DNA of 64,000 nt. Source: Diphasiastrum complanatum. Its lineage: Eukaryota > Streptophyta > Lycopodiopsida > Lycopodiales > Lycopodiaceae. A program made the position numbers and the translations under genes. The DNA is taken from the NCBI GenBank assembly GCA_029204225.1, contig CM055095.1, forward strand, positions 22,636,006-22,700,005, in the 5' to 3' direction. Shown here piece after piece: positions 22,391 to 32,107 of this stretch. The notes under the pieces were generated by a model. It ran no database searches. It was given only the letters and a program-made list of their open reading frames with translations, and was not told where the DNA came from. The first letter of the stretch is position 1. Every line of letters begins with the position of its first letter.

Positions 22391-25300
22391 AACTTGCTAG
22401 TTTTACAACACTACTTTGTTCCAACTTAAGAATGATCTCCATCATCAGAATAGATCTCTTCTCAAGGATCCTAATATGTACAAAATAGGACACAACATAA
22501 TTGATATAGATAATAGTGTCCATATAGGATGCTTCACTATTTCTTACATCAATTTTACATAGAATCATAAAAATGGTACATGTAAAAGAACATAGAATCT
22601 CAATTAATGAATTCCTCCATGTATCCATCTCTGGTTTCTCTGTAAAATAGCAGCAAACAAGTTGTAAATGAAAGTGATCAACAAGTGTTTGCATGCCTCC
22701 TCCACATTTCACTATACATATAGTGAATGCAACATGTATCTCCATGAATGAACTTCCATCACCACCTTGCCTTTGTAGATCTTCAATCCATGAAAGCCTT
22801 TGAGTGAATGAATGCCAAAAAGATGTGTTCCCTACTCCATTTGAATGACCAAAACCTGAACTTGAAATACTTGAAGTACCTCCACAAGATTTGCACACAA
22901 CGCTTGATCCTACAATGTCAACAAGTTGCCAATTTGCCAACACTAGAATACTAGATCTTGAACTTTGTTCAAAAGAAAACATATTGACCACTTCAATACC
23001 TTTCAAGATCTGAATGAATTCATGTACTTGATCATACAAACCAGCAATGATAACTATTCCATCTCCAAGATCCAAAGGATGCAAAACTATGGAACTAGTT
23101 TTATTGAAATTTGACAATTTCAACACATTGACATAACAATGTTCATACATGAGATTAGGCAAGTGAGGTAGAGTAAGAAGACACTTCCTTGCAGCTCCAA
23201 AGACCTTACTTGAACCTTCAAGAACCTGTAAAAACAGATCCAAAATGCCTTGACCATTTGTCTCTTCTTTGATGCTTTTCACTAGCTTCGAATTGCCACT
23301 TGTCTCTTGGTGTTGATGAAGCAATCCAAGATCAACCTCTTGATCTTCCAATAAGACATCAAAGATCTTGCATATGTGAACATCTTCAGATCTGAAACTC
23401 TGAAGATACTCCCTCTCAAACACATGATTAAGATCCCACAAGATCTCATCAATGCTCAAATTTGACCCTTCACTATAGTTAGTGAAAACAATGCCACCAT
23501 CATAAACCAAAAGATAGATTCCAACATTTCCATTTAACATGAAGTAGAGTAGGTGAAGATGAGTATCAAACCTAATCAAAACAGCCCTCTTGAGTTCATA
23601 ACAAACCTCAATAAGCTCACCAATGATATCTCCCTTGCCTTGAAGAAGTTGCCACTTGAGTTGCTCCATGTAGTCTTCTTCAACCAACCTTTTGCCATCT
23701 TGACCATGAATGAACAATCCACCACAATCATAGAATGCTTTGAGTTGATGAAGAGATGTTAGATCCATGCTTTGGATCTTCCCAAGAACCACTCTTCCAT
23801 TGCCCTTTCCTTCACAAGACTCCCTCTTAATGCTAGCACCACAAAAGTTAGAAACCTCCCTCTTGATAGTTGCACCATAAGAAGTAGAAGACTCTTGAAT
23901 ATTAGAAGCCAAGAAAAGAATCCTTAGTACCTTCAACATAAGAGTGATTGAAGTACTCTCTCTTTTCAAACATGAACTTCTACTCAATGATTTAGGTAAT
24001 GAGTCATATGATAATGATTCTTCCTCACTATCGTTCATAAAAACATCATTCAAAGTACATCCTACTTTGAACACTTCACATACTTCTCTTCCTTTTGACT
24101 TGTGATCTCCCTCACCAAGTCTCATGATAGAAACCTTTGATCTACTCTTTTTATGAAGAAATGTGACACCACTTGTTGCACAAATGACTTTATCACAAAA
24201 AGATGTAAAAGAACCATTTCCTTCAAGCATGCTCAAAGCACCATCATCTTTTCCCACATGATTACATACATCAATATGAAAAGAATTAGAAGAACAACCA
24301 TCTTCTTGCAAAGAATGACACTTAGCATCTCCATCTTTTTCCATATGAACAAACAAGTCATTAGCAACAATCACTTCCAAAGAAGAATCTTCATCAACTC
24401 CATTGATGAAGTTAGCTCCTTCCTTACCTTTTCCATTTTTGCACTTGCCATCTAGCACCATTGAAGAACCACCAAGCCTTGGAAGTCCATGAGTAGAAGA
24501 GTACAAACATGATGCTAATTTAGCTCCACATGACTCCATATGACTAGTAGGTAACACTAGTGCATCTTCAAGATCCAATGGATCCAAAAAATTGACCATA
24601 GATTCACCAAAGCTTGCCAAGTTAGCACAACAATTATCATCTCCAAAAAGTACATTAGATCTCAACCTAGATCTAGCATTTTGTTTCTTATGGCATTCAT
24701 TTGCAAAATGTCCTTTTATCCCACAATAAAAACATTTGAACTTGGACTTATCTTGCTTCCTACTTTGCAAAGAAGAAGAATGCTTTCCATGCTCCAAACT
24801 ACCTTGCTTGGACCACTTGCCTTTGAACTTGCCCTTTGTGAAAAGAGCTTCTTCATCTCCACCTTGTGTTGATGCACCACCACCTTTGGCTTGCAACCTA
24901 TGCTCTTCAGCCACCAAGATCTCTTGCAAGTCATTGACACTTGGCAAAGACTTTTGTATAGCAAAGCATTGTACAAGGTTAGAATGTTCATCAAGCAAAC
25001 CATTCAACATGACTTGAACTAGTTCCCCATCCTTTATGCTTTCATCTATGCATGCTAGATCATCATTCAAGGATTTAACCTTCAAGACAAATGAATGTGC
25101 ACTCTCTCCCTCTCTTTGACAACTTTGGAAGATTTGCCTTCTTAGGGTGAGAACCCTAGATGTGGATTTGGACTCATAGATCTTCTTCAAAGCATTCCAT
25201 GCTTCACTTGAAGAAGTACATTTACCAACTTCTTTAAGAAGTTCATTGGTAACATTCATCTTTATGATATGTAAGGCTCTTTTAGCCCTTCTATCAAAAT

Positions 25301-25529
25301 TTAGTTGCTCTTGAAGAATTAGAGGTCTTTCTTCAATTCCCACAACTATATCCATTAGCTCATTCAACTCTAGTAAAGACTCCATCCTCACTTTCCAAGT
25401 TGAATAGTTTGTAGAGTTTAACCTCTCTTTAGCTTCCAACATGATTCCACCATTGGATGTCATGATGCTAAAATCTTCTTGTGTCCTTAGGCTCTGTTCT
25501 AATGCACCTAGCACTCTCCTTTCTCTCAA
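22389..25529 (-). CDS. 1046-residue gag-containing polyprotein with a long unrecognised C-terminal region
   Basis: Residues about 30-230 are a Copia-type gag: LNSTNYSTWKVRMESLL (37-53), the RAKRALHIIKMNVTNELLKE helix region (81-100), AWNALKKIYES (110-120), the UBN2-like SFVLKVKSLNDDLACID (146-162) and LQEILVAEEHRL (201-212). A CX2CX4HX4C zinc knuckle lies at 266-279 (CFYCGIKGHFANEC). A Copia protease (DSGA) should follow, but none does. Instead about 765 residues run on without a stop to the polypurine tract. They include Cys- and Ser-rich parts, a near-repeat GATIKRE / GASIKRE (about 565-590) and a hydrophobic, Leu/Ile/Phe-rich second half. No RT YxDD, integrase DDE context or RNase H words are present. 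M1 may not be the start: M23 (MTSNGG) also precedes the gag. The frame is intact, as expected for a young insertion. I do not recognise the C-terminal region. Confidence 0.85.
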   Translation of the reverse strand: MRERRVLGALEQSLRTQEDFSIMTSNGGIMLEAKERLNSTNYSTWKVRMESLLELNELMDIVVGIEERPLILQEQLNFDRRAKRALHIIKMNVTNELLKEVGKCTSSSEAWNALKKIYESKSTSRVLTLRRQIFQSCQREGESAHSFVLKVKSLNDDLACIDESIKDGELVQVMLNGLLDEHSNLVQCFAIQKSLPSVNDLQEILVAEEHRLQAKGGGASTQGGDEEALFTKGKFKGKWSKQGSLEHGKHSSSLQSRKQDKSKFKCFYCGIKGHFANECHKKQNARSRLRSNVLFGDDNCCANLASFGESMVNFLDPLDLEDALVLPTSHMESCGAKLASCLYSSTHGLPRLGGSSMVLDGKCKNGKGKEGANFINGVDEDSSLEVIVANDLFVHMEKDGDAKCHSLQEDGCSSNSFHIDVCNHVGKDDGALSMLEGNGSFTSFCDKVICATSGVTFLHKKSRSKVSIMRLGEGDHKSKGREVCEVFKVGCTLNDVFMNDSEEESLSYDSLPKSLSRSSCLKRESTSITLMLKVLRILFLASNIQESSTSYGATIKREVSNFCGASIKRESCEGKGNGRVVLGKIQSMDLTSLHQLKAFYDCGGLFIHGQDGKRLVEEDYMEQLKWQLLQGKGDIIGELIEVCYELKRAVLIRFDTHLHLLYFMLNGNVGIYLLVYDGGIVFTNYSEGSNLSIDEILWDLNHVFEREYLQSFRSEDVHICKIFDVLLEDQEVDLGLLHQHQETSGNSKLVKSIKEETNGQGILDLFLQVLEGSSKVFGAARKCLLTLPHLPNLMYEHCYVNVLKLSNFNKTSSIVLHPLDLGDGIVIIAGLYDQVHEFIQILKGIEVVNMFSFEQSSRSSILVLANWQLVDIVGSSVVCKSCGGTSSISSSGFGHSNGVGNTSFWHSFTQRLSWIEDLQRQGGDGSSFMEIHVAFTICIVKCGGGMQTLVDHFHLQLVCCYFTEKPEMDTWRNSLIEILCSFTCTIFMILCKIDVRNSEASYMDTIIYINYVVSYFVHIRILEKRSILMMEIILKLEQSSVVKLAS

Positions 25530-26624
25530 TAAATGAAGAAGGAGAAGATCTTAAAAGATTTAGAACCCTAAATGACCTCTATCTTGAAACTATTTGGCTT
25601 TCAAGCATAGAAAGGAAGATTGAAACACATGCAACACTTTGCACACACTAAGAATGGATTACAAACTCAAACCAACCTGAACACACTCTTGCTTAAGCTC
25701 TCAAACTTTCCAGCAAGTGACCAAATCAAGTTATGGTGTGAAGAGTTACTTGCATTCTTAGAAAATACCCAAAACTAGGATGCCAAAATTACCTAGTAAT
25801 GAACAAACTTGATCAACATATGATCACCACACTAAGATATTGATTCAACCTGTAAAACCACATGTAAACCACACTTCTAAAAGTTTATAAACTCCAGCAA
25901 GTGATAAATACAAGATTTAGAGGTGAATGAATGAGCACACTTAGTGAATCACAAGACTAGCTTCACTATCTTGTCAAAATTTGGTGTTTAGATGTAGATC
26001 TAAGATCACTTCACATGAGAATGTTCCTCAACCTGTTAAGAACCTGAAAACACACTTGCATAATGGTTAACACCTTCCAGCAAATGCTCCAATCAAATTA
26101 CATAAGGAGAGTTACTTACATGCTCAACAAAGTACACCAAAATTTATGCCAAAATTGATGACAATCTTTACAATATGCTCTTCACAATGGAGCTTACAAT
26201 ATGTTCACCCAAAAAAGGGGATCTTTCATCCAAATGGGAGCTTTGCTCAGCCTTTAGGAGAATTACAACTCACTCAAAAGAGCATTTGTCATCCACTTAA
26301 GGAGAAGTTTCATCCACTTAAGGAGAGTGTTCATCCAAGAATGGAGATTGTCAACAATAGGATTGAAAAGAACATTGTTAGTATTGAATATGCACAAGCC
26401 TCACAATCACAAATGATTAGGTGTTATGATCTGATCCAAAATAGTTTCTTTTCAGCCTCTGATCTTCAATAGACCTGAAATATGCTTTTGATCCACAAGT
26501 TCAACTCACAAAACAAAGGTTAGTAAGATTTGATCAACAAAGCAATGCAAAATCATGCTAGAACTTGATCAAACATCCAAATATCACCAAAAATGGAATA
26601 CTTACTGTAAATAGAAGCCAACCA
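25530..26624 (-). repeat. Untranslated leader of the gag-only element, with internal repeats
   Basis: Between the primer-binding site and the ORF. Three imperfect copies of about 180 bp begin with caacctg at about 25673, 25849 and 26030, each followed by accaca/acactt-type words and ccagcaa(g/a)tg. A smaller direct repeat catccacttaaggaga occurs twice at about 26291-26325. The leader may hold the packaging and dimerisation signals; that is inference. A 108-codon plus-strand frame (26146-26472) is probably chance. Confidence 0.6.
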
Positions 26625-26636
26625 GCTCTGATACCA
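26625..26636 (-). promoter_or_regulatory. Primer-binding site (initiator Met-tRNA) of the gag-only element
   Basis: Minus sense TGGTATCAGAGC, the standard plant initiator-Met tRNA complement, directly abutting the 5' LTR with no gap. Confidence 0.95.
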
Positions 26637-27283
26637 TGTGAAAAATACAGATCCTAAGTGGATCTAAACTCCAAGATCATTGGCTTGAATGCTTGCACTC
26701 CAAACTACATAAGCTAGGAATTGGCAACACATTCTATGCTACCTAGAATGCAAAGAACTTGATCAAAAAGCATTTATCACAAATGGAAACTTCCATAAAC
26801 ATCAAGTGCGGCCCAAAATATCATTATACAGTCCATAATACATCAGCCTACCACTTTTGGAAAGCACCTAAGATCATACACACAAAGCTTGAACTCAATC
26901 ACTACACAATGCCAACAATGGAAGGAGAACCCAATAGAAAAATCTCTCATTAAGCAAATGAATACAATGGATCTGCTCCAACCTGTTTCTCCACGGCCTA
27001 CCTGCTATATATAGCTGAGAGAGATGACTCTCTCTCCTCTCTCTAGACCCTCCTTACCTAAAATATGCCCTATATAGGTAAAATTGGCATATATGTCCAA
27101 AATACATGAAAATGGACTCATTTCGAAGGTCTTGAAGTTTGACACTTCTTCATACTGAAAAAATACACTTACTAAAAATATCTAGACCTGTTTCACACGT
27201 GTGAAAAGTCAGATCCTAAACTATGTGCCATTTTTAGCAATTTTGGCCTAAAACTAGACAAGGAAATGTTGACAATTTTCACA
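26637..27283 (-). repeat. 5' LTR of the gag-only element
   Basis: 647 bp, matching 21729-22375 except for about three substitutions (for example a/g in ggatct(a/g)ctcc, g/t in aaaat(a)(g/t)catt, and a/t in ctgaaaaa(a/t)tac). TATA-like CTATATATAG at 27005-27014 would drive minus-strand transcription. The right flank TATGG (27284-27288) is the second target duplication. Confidence 0.93.
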
Positions 27284-27487
27284 TATGGGCCACGTCATCC
27301 AGTTCTCCAATGACTCAGTAATAGACCCATACAAATCCACAATCAAGTGTTTAGGCCTACAACCATTAATTATGACCATGTACACTTAAGGGCCCCAATT
27401 CCCTTATAGTCACAATTAACTTACGGGTTGTTGGTCTACCGTTCCCTAGCGTGGACACGCTACCCGAGACCAGTCATGGGCATGACA

Positions 27488-27501
27488 TTCTTCCCCCCTT
27501 A
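27488..27501 (-). promoter_or_regulatory. Polypurine tract of Gypsy-1
   Basis: Minus sense taaggggggaagaa directly before the 3' LTR start TGTCATGCC. The same arrangement recurs at 32108 (Gypsy-2) and 61149 (Gypsy-4), which supports a shared lineage. Confidence 0.8.
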
Positions 27502-27539
27502 TTCAAGTTCTGTCCTCATAACTTAAAACTGGGAAAGTT

Positions 27540-28160
27540 CCTCCTTAATTCCTTCCTGTTACCAGGAATCATCATCGTCTGTACATCCCTTCCATCGAAC
27601 CAGATACTCGGTAACTATACGATTTCTCAATCGTTTAGTTCTTGTATCCAAGATCTTTTCGGGTTCAAGACGAGATACACCCAATGATTTATCCAACAAG
27701 TCCAACTGATCTCCAGATCCAAGATGCTCTCCTTCACGTAGACTTTTTCAAAGACGGCTTACGTGAAATACGGAATGCACATGAGATTCATCCGGGAGTT
27801 CAATTGGTAAGCTAAGGATCTGATCTTAAACGATCCTCTATATCTAGGGGACAATTAGTAATGCTAGTCAGTACACATTACATTTGAATCCATCGAGATT
27901 CTCAAAAAATACCCAACCCCCCACTAGGAAGTCTCTTGGTGATCTTTTCAGGCTTGCATAATGTTGGTCCCCATCCCGGGTACACTAGACATTCTCACAT
28001 GCAATCAGTAGCATTTCCCGCATATCATGTAGGAAATCCGCTACTTCTTGAAACTTGAAAGCCCGAGTCTCTACCTCCATGGGTGATATAGGTTTAAAAC
28101 TATACGTAAGCACGCACGAGTTATAACCGATAGCCAAATGCTTACTATAACTCAATCTCC
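27540..28160 (-). pseudogene. Gypsy-1 pol 3' remnant: integrase C-terminus and chromodomain
   Basis: On the minus strand, 27680-27560 reads ILDTRTKRLRNRIVTEYLVR, then WKG and an acidic DDDD-W stretch. This is the chromodomain that ends chromovirus integrases and targets insertion to marked chromatin. It aligns word by word with the better copy at 61385-61176. Around 27990-28100 the words match the 61640-61740 region (cgcatatcatgtaggaaatc), which is integrase C-terminal. Frame breaks and stops are frequent. Confidence 0.75.
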
Positions 28161-29865
28161 ATCAAGGATAACTTCCTCTCCGAGGAGATTGTTAAGAAAA
28201 TATGAATACATATCTTAATTGATCTTCTGATCCATATCTCTACAGATATCCTGATCTGTACACAACACTTTCATAACCAAAAATCTTGTAACTTGGTTAT
28301 CTTCTAAGAGAGAATATTTCTCAAAGAGTGCTATTTCACAACCAAAAAATCTCAACCGAAGATTAACCCAAAAGAATATATTGTTAGCATGAATTTATTT
28401 CTTTGCATCAACCACACAGATCTCAATCTAAACTAAGATCAAGTTGACTAAATTCAGCAAGGAACAGGTTTCAACAAACTTCTCATCTTGCAATAGAATT
28501 CCAAGTTCTGACACAAATCAATCGGACTTATTATCAGCTGATTTTCTACCGCAAGAGTGCTTTCTAAATTTTTTCCCTTTAATTTTTCAAACCTGATATA
28601 TACTATAATCCATAAAGGATTTCTGTAATATCTAAATATTCTATCGTTTCTGATTCATAAGACAGGTCCATCATCGATATAATAGATTCCTCCTTGAATC
28701 TCTGACCGAGGTTTCTCCTTGATAATTCTCTTTTCTTCCTACTTCTCCTCTTTTTTTAACAAGAAACGCCACGAGTTTCCAAGGGGTGCAGATCATTTAA
28801 GATTTGCCCAGGAGAAGAGTCTAAGAAGAGATCCGAGAAAATCTTGAAAGCCAAAAGAAGTGTTGCATCATTGTAAGTAAATTCCAATGATGTCCCAACA
28901 CAATGACTTTAACAAAAGATCTTCGTTATTACCAAGCTTGAGAATTGACCCATAAATCAGAAAAGGATTACTTGAAGATTCAAGCAGAGAAAACACATTT
29001 AGAAAATGGTTTTATTAACCATCTTTGTGACATCGTCCCTGGTCAACGGGTAATCGAAATTACCTTCCAAGGAATTACAAAAAAGTCAGGTTAATTTATG
29101 AGTTAAGAAATTCACCAATATATCTTTTATAAAGAAATTGCTTGCCGGGTTTTCAGTTTTGTAAATTTGAGATATCCAAAAAAAAAAAGGGTCATGACCA
29201 ATATCTCAAATTTCTGACAAAACACTCGTTTTGGAATTCAGCCCAGTCACAGTTCTATGGGTTGCACTCACGTGAGGCTTGACCCAAAGCACCAACGAAG
29301 CTCGCTTTTGTTTACTCTGGGACGTTTGTACAACGACAAATGGTTTATCCAGTCATCGACAACTTTCGGACATTACTCACTGGAAAAAATTTCTGTTTTT
29401 AAGCCCAAGCTGTAAATCCTAATGGTTAATTATCGATTAAATAGATTTTGCATTCGGTGTTTTTTTTTATTTAGTTTATTGCCCAAATGAAATTACGACA
29501 CACCACAGTCCAAAATTTTAGCCATGTGTATTAAATATCTTACGGGGTCATCACTGTCGAGTAATGCCATGCTAATTTTCATTAGCCACCCGGAACTAGA
29601 TTTGCATTCCCTCTATTTGCATATGAAAACTGAAAAAATTAAAACAATTTACGTTCAATTGAACCCATTACGGATATATTTTTCCTAATGGAGCAATGTC
29701 CTAAAAAACGCAGTTTTTACCGGACCATATCGTGCTCATAGGATTTATACCAATGAGGATGCAAATTAGGTCTTAAGCAATAAAAATTCAGAAAAAACTA
29801 GTTAATGTAACAAAAATCTATTTACCATCCCGACTTGAGCCATTACAAGTAGTAAACACTTTAAC
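28160..29865. other. Gypsy-1 internal noncoding sequence, related to 32400-34100 and 55900-57000
   Basis: A/T-rich without ORFs. Short words such as aatcttgtaact..gttat..aagagaatatttctc (28280-28325) recur in 33820-33860 and 56490-56530 in the same order. So this is the same noncoding internal region in three elements, although this copy is the most diverged. Confidence 0.5.
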
Positions 29866-30335
29866 TGCACTTGCTTTGCGTGGACCAAAAATAGACATGG
29901 AAAAAATCGAAACGAAATTTTGTTTCCATAAAAAAACTCGGCGATCGAGAAACCCCTCCCCACCAACCGTGCAACTAGCACAAGACTCTATGTTAACAAA
30001 AATGTTAACTGAAGTTTACCTACCAAGCACCCCCCCCCTTCTTCCTCCACACGCAAATACCCTCATTTCACGGGTTTCTCCAAAACCCGAGAGCAGGGAA
30101 GGCGAAAAAATAGCGCGCAGAAGTCGAAGAGAGAGCGAGAGCGAGAGAGAGGGCCTGTGGTCATGAGGAGGGATGGAAGCACGCCATTCCCCCACCACAC
30201 ATTCAGCCATTTGCTTGCAGGTTTTAGCAGGAGGGAGGGCGCCCAGAATGCAGCATACTTGCATGATTTTGAAGCCAATACCATTAGTTTTTTCCAGATT
30301 TCTTGCTCTTAAAGATGCAGGAAGCATTAAAGCCT
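29866..30335. other. Gene-like GC-richer island inside Gypsy-1, possible captured host fragment
   Basis: Base composition shifts to CpG-bearing sequence with a GA/CT-rich stretch (gaagagagagcgagagcgag at about 30126-30145) and C runs, like a plant 5' UTR. The flanks are A/T-rich element sequence. Frames in both directions (up to about 115 codons) show no family I know. It lies between the pol remnant and the primer-binding site, where captured host sequence is sometimes found in LTR elements. Host origin is inference. Confidence 0.35.
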
Positions 30336-31291
30336 TCTATTCAACTGTTACTTTGCATATTCTAGAAGTTTCTTGGGTGATTTTTATAGCTCTTTCCATT
30401 CAAGCAAGCCTACGCATTCACACTTTGAAGCAAAAAACCCACCTTATAGCTGTTTTTTCTTTATGCTTAAGGCTTTGGAAGGAAACCTTTGTTGTTTTAG
30501 CATATTACAACTGCTATTAAGGTGTTTCAATAGTTTCTTTACATTCTTACATGCATAAGCAAACTATAGTTACAGATTTACATCAAGTCGGTTTCTCAGA
30601 GGCTGAAAACAGGGTACATGCTGCCCAATTTTTTGCAAAAAGCCTAATTTGCAGGTTGCCTCATCCTATAACTCAGAATAGGCTTTCCTGTAACCCATAC
30701 CATCCAAATGATGGCTTTACTGACTCACATTAGCCTGCAAAACTTGTTAGTTTGCAAAAAATACAGCATATTCCTGTAAATCACCATGAACTCGCCATGC
30801 AAATCCTGTAAGAAACCACCAACACTCACAACCAATGATTAGTCTTTTTTTTGTGCTTCTTTTCCTGCTTTCCACTAATTCAAGCCAAAAATGGCTCAAT
30901 AAAAAACAAAAGGCAGCCCATAAAAACCACCTAAATCACTGCTAAAAGAACAAAAAGCCGCAAAAACCAGCATTTCCACTGATTGATCTAGTTGCTAACG
31001 GAAAAGTGTCCCTAATGAAGTAAACGGCAACACAAATTTACTTCCTGAAAACCAATATGAAGTGTTTAAACATCGAACCGATTGTATACCTAGTAGTGCA
31101 CTTACCATAGAACCAATTACACTTCAAACAAGGAAATCCATAGAAAGAATAATCCGCACTTTTATCACTTTGTTGCATACTCCATTGAATTCTCAAAAAA
31201 GTGTCAGGATTCCATATCACACAATGGAAAAATCCCCACAATTCGAGATTTCTCTTGAACACAAATCAATGGCTAAACGAGCTTAGAACTT
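30336..31291. other. Gypsy-1 internal or leader sequence next to the primer-binding site
   Basis: No ORF of note; frames of 60-74 codons only. Contains tttgcaaaa/cctgtaa phrases repeated with variation around 30640-30810. It would be leader or deleted gag territory. Confidence 0.4.
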
Positions 31292-31303
31292 GCTCTAATA
31301 CCA
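31292..31303 (-). promoter_or_regulatory. Primer-binding site of Gypsy-1
   Basis: Minus sense TGGTATTAGAGC, one mismatch from the initiator-Met site, one base from the 5' LTR. Confidence 0.8.
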
Positions 31304-31304
31304 A

Positions 31305-31801
31305 TATAAAGTCCTAAATCCAAGGATCCTATTCTAAGCATGCCAATCACAAGCAAACACAAGGGAACCTGATGGTGGACAAACCAACCCAACCAAACCT
31401 AGATCGAACGGATCTAGTCCCCAAGCTATAGGTCAATCATTCAAAGAGGAATGAGGCATCACACCAACAACATCCTACCACTGGTCATGCTATCAGGCAT
31501 ACACTAGTGAGAGCCCAATAGGTATACTTATACCCTCCAAGGCCCATGCACCACTAGTAGTGCACTGTGACACCTCACCGGACACCTCTGCAGCCTATCT
31601 GGGCCACGTCATCCAGTTTCGCAATGACTCACTGATAGACCCATACAAATCCACCATCAAGTGTTTAGGGCTACAACCATTAATTATGGCCATGTACACT
31701 TAAGGGCCCCAATTCCCTTATAGTCACAATTAACTTACGGGTTGTTGGTCTACCAGTCCCTAGCGTGGACACGCTACCCGATACTAGTCACAGGCATGAC
31801 A
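31305..31801 (-). repeat. 5' LTR of Gypsy-1 (uninterrupted copy)
   Basis: 497 bp. It matches 21461-21728 joined to 27289-27487, with a 29-bp extra segment (about 31516-31544, ataggtatacttatacc...) absent from the left copy. It provides the empty site (cctatctgggcc, about 31594-31605) that dates and places the nested element. Confidence 0.88.
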
Positions 31802-31806
31802 AAAGT
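31802..31806. repeat. Target-site duplication AAAGT (right) of Gypsy-1
   Basis: Matches 21456-21460. Confidence 0.75.
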
Positions 31807-32107
31807 CGTCGACGGGATAATCTCTGCCTCAATATATAAAGAGTAGGATCATGTGCTTGAACCCATGCAAATCAACTATAAATAGGTCACAGCTTTTCAT
31901 GCATACCTCCTGCCTATATCAGTCACACATACATGCATTACTCCATATGTCTCAATTAGAGTGTTTGGGTCCTCTCAAGATCATTAGTCACCAACGGGCC
32001 TCGATGTGGAATTAAATCTAGGCATGACCAAGAATCTCGAACACTGGAGGGCCGGTCTACCATTTTGGGACTATTCCATGTCCTTAGCTGAATATGGTCG
32101 TAACATT
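31807..32107 (-). repeat. Partial LTR of a second Gypsy element (Gypsy-2)
   Basis: Ends at 32107 with tcgtaaca (minus sense TGTTACGA), followed at once by ttcttcctccctta (minus sense polypurine tract), as in Gypsy-1 and Gypsy-4. The other end is lost at the Gypsy-1 insertion point, so Gypsy-1 probably landed in this LTR. Confidence 0.55.

Larger units (their letters stand above)
21729..27283 (-). mobile_element. Young gag-only LTR retrotransposon (TR-GAG-like) with a giant single ORF
   Basis: Complete structure on the minus strand: 5' LTR 26637-27283, primer-binding site 26625-26636, leader about 1.1 kb, one ORF 25529-22389, polypurine tract just before the 3' LTR 21729-22375. The LTRs are both 647 bp and differ at about three positions by eye. 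The ORF has Copia-type gag and zinc knuckle but no protease, integrase, RT or RNase H, so the element cannot move by itself and would need enzymes from an autonomous Copia relative. The nonautonomous gag-bearing class is known as TR-GAG. The 765-residue addition after gag is the unusual part. It inserted into the left LTR of Gypsy-1. Confidence 0.9.
21461..31801 (-). mobile_element. Gypsy-1: chromovirus-like LTR retrotransposon, internally reduced, host of a nested element
   Basis: Minus-strand element. Right (5') LTR is 31305-31801. The left (3') LTR is 21461-27487, split by the nested element at 21729-27283 plus one duplicated pentamer. The LTR starts TGTCATGCC in the minus sense and ends GGACTTTATA, so the 3' end is not a canonical CA. 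A primer-binding site for initiator Met-tRNA lies at 31292-31303 (minus sense TGGTATTAGAGC, one mismatch). A polypurine tract lies at 27488-27501 (minus sense taaggggggaagaa). Target duplications are AAAGT. Without the nest the internal part is only 3.8 kb; it keeps chromodomain and integrase C-terminal remnants but lacks recognisable gag, protease, RT and RNase H. The LTRs differ by several percent plus a 29-bp indel, so it is clearly older than its guest. Confidence 0.82.

Noticed and set aside
23553..24872. Plus-strand ORFs of 63-100 codons inside the gag-only element
   Set aside because: Shadows of the 1046-codon minus-strand frame.
26146..26472. 108-codon plus-strand ORF antisense in the leader of the gag-only element
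   Set aside because: Partly made of the catccacttaaggaga direct repeat; no motif; probably chance openness in repeated DNA.
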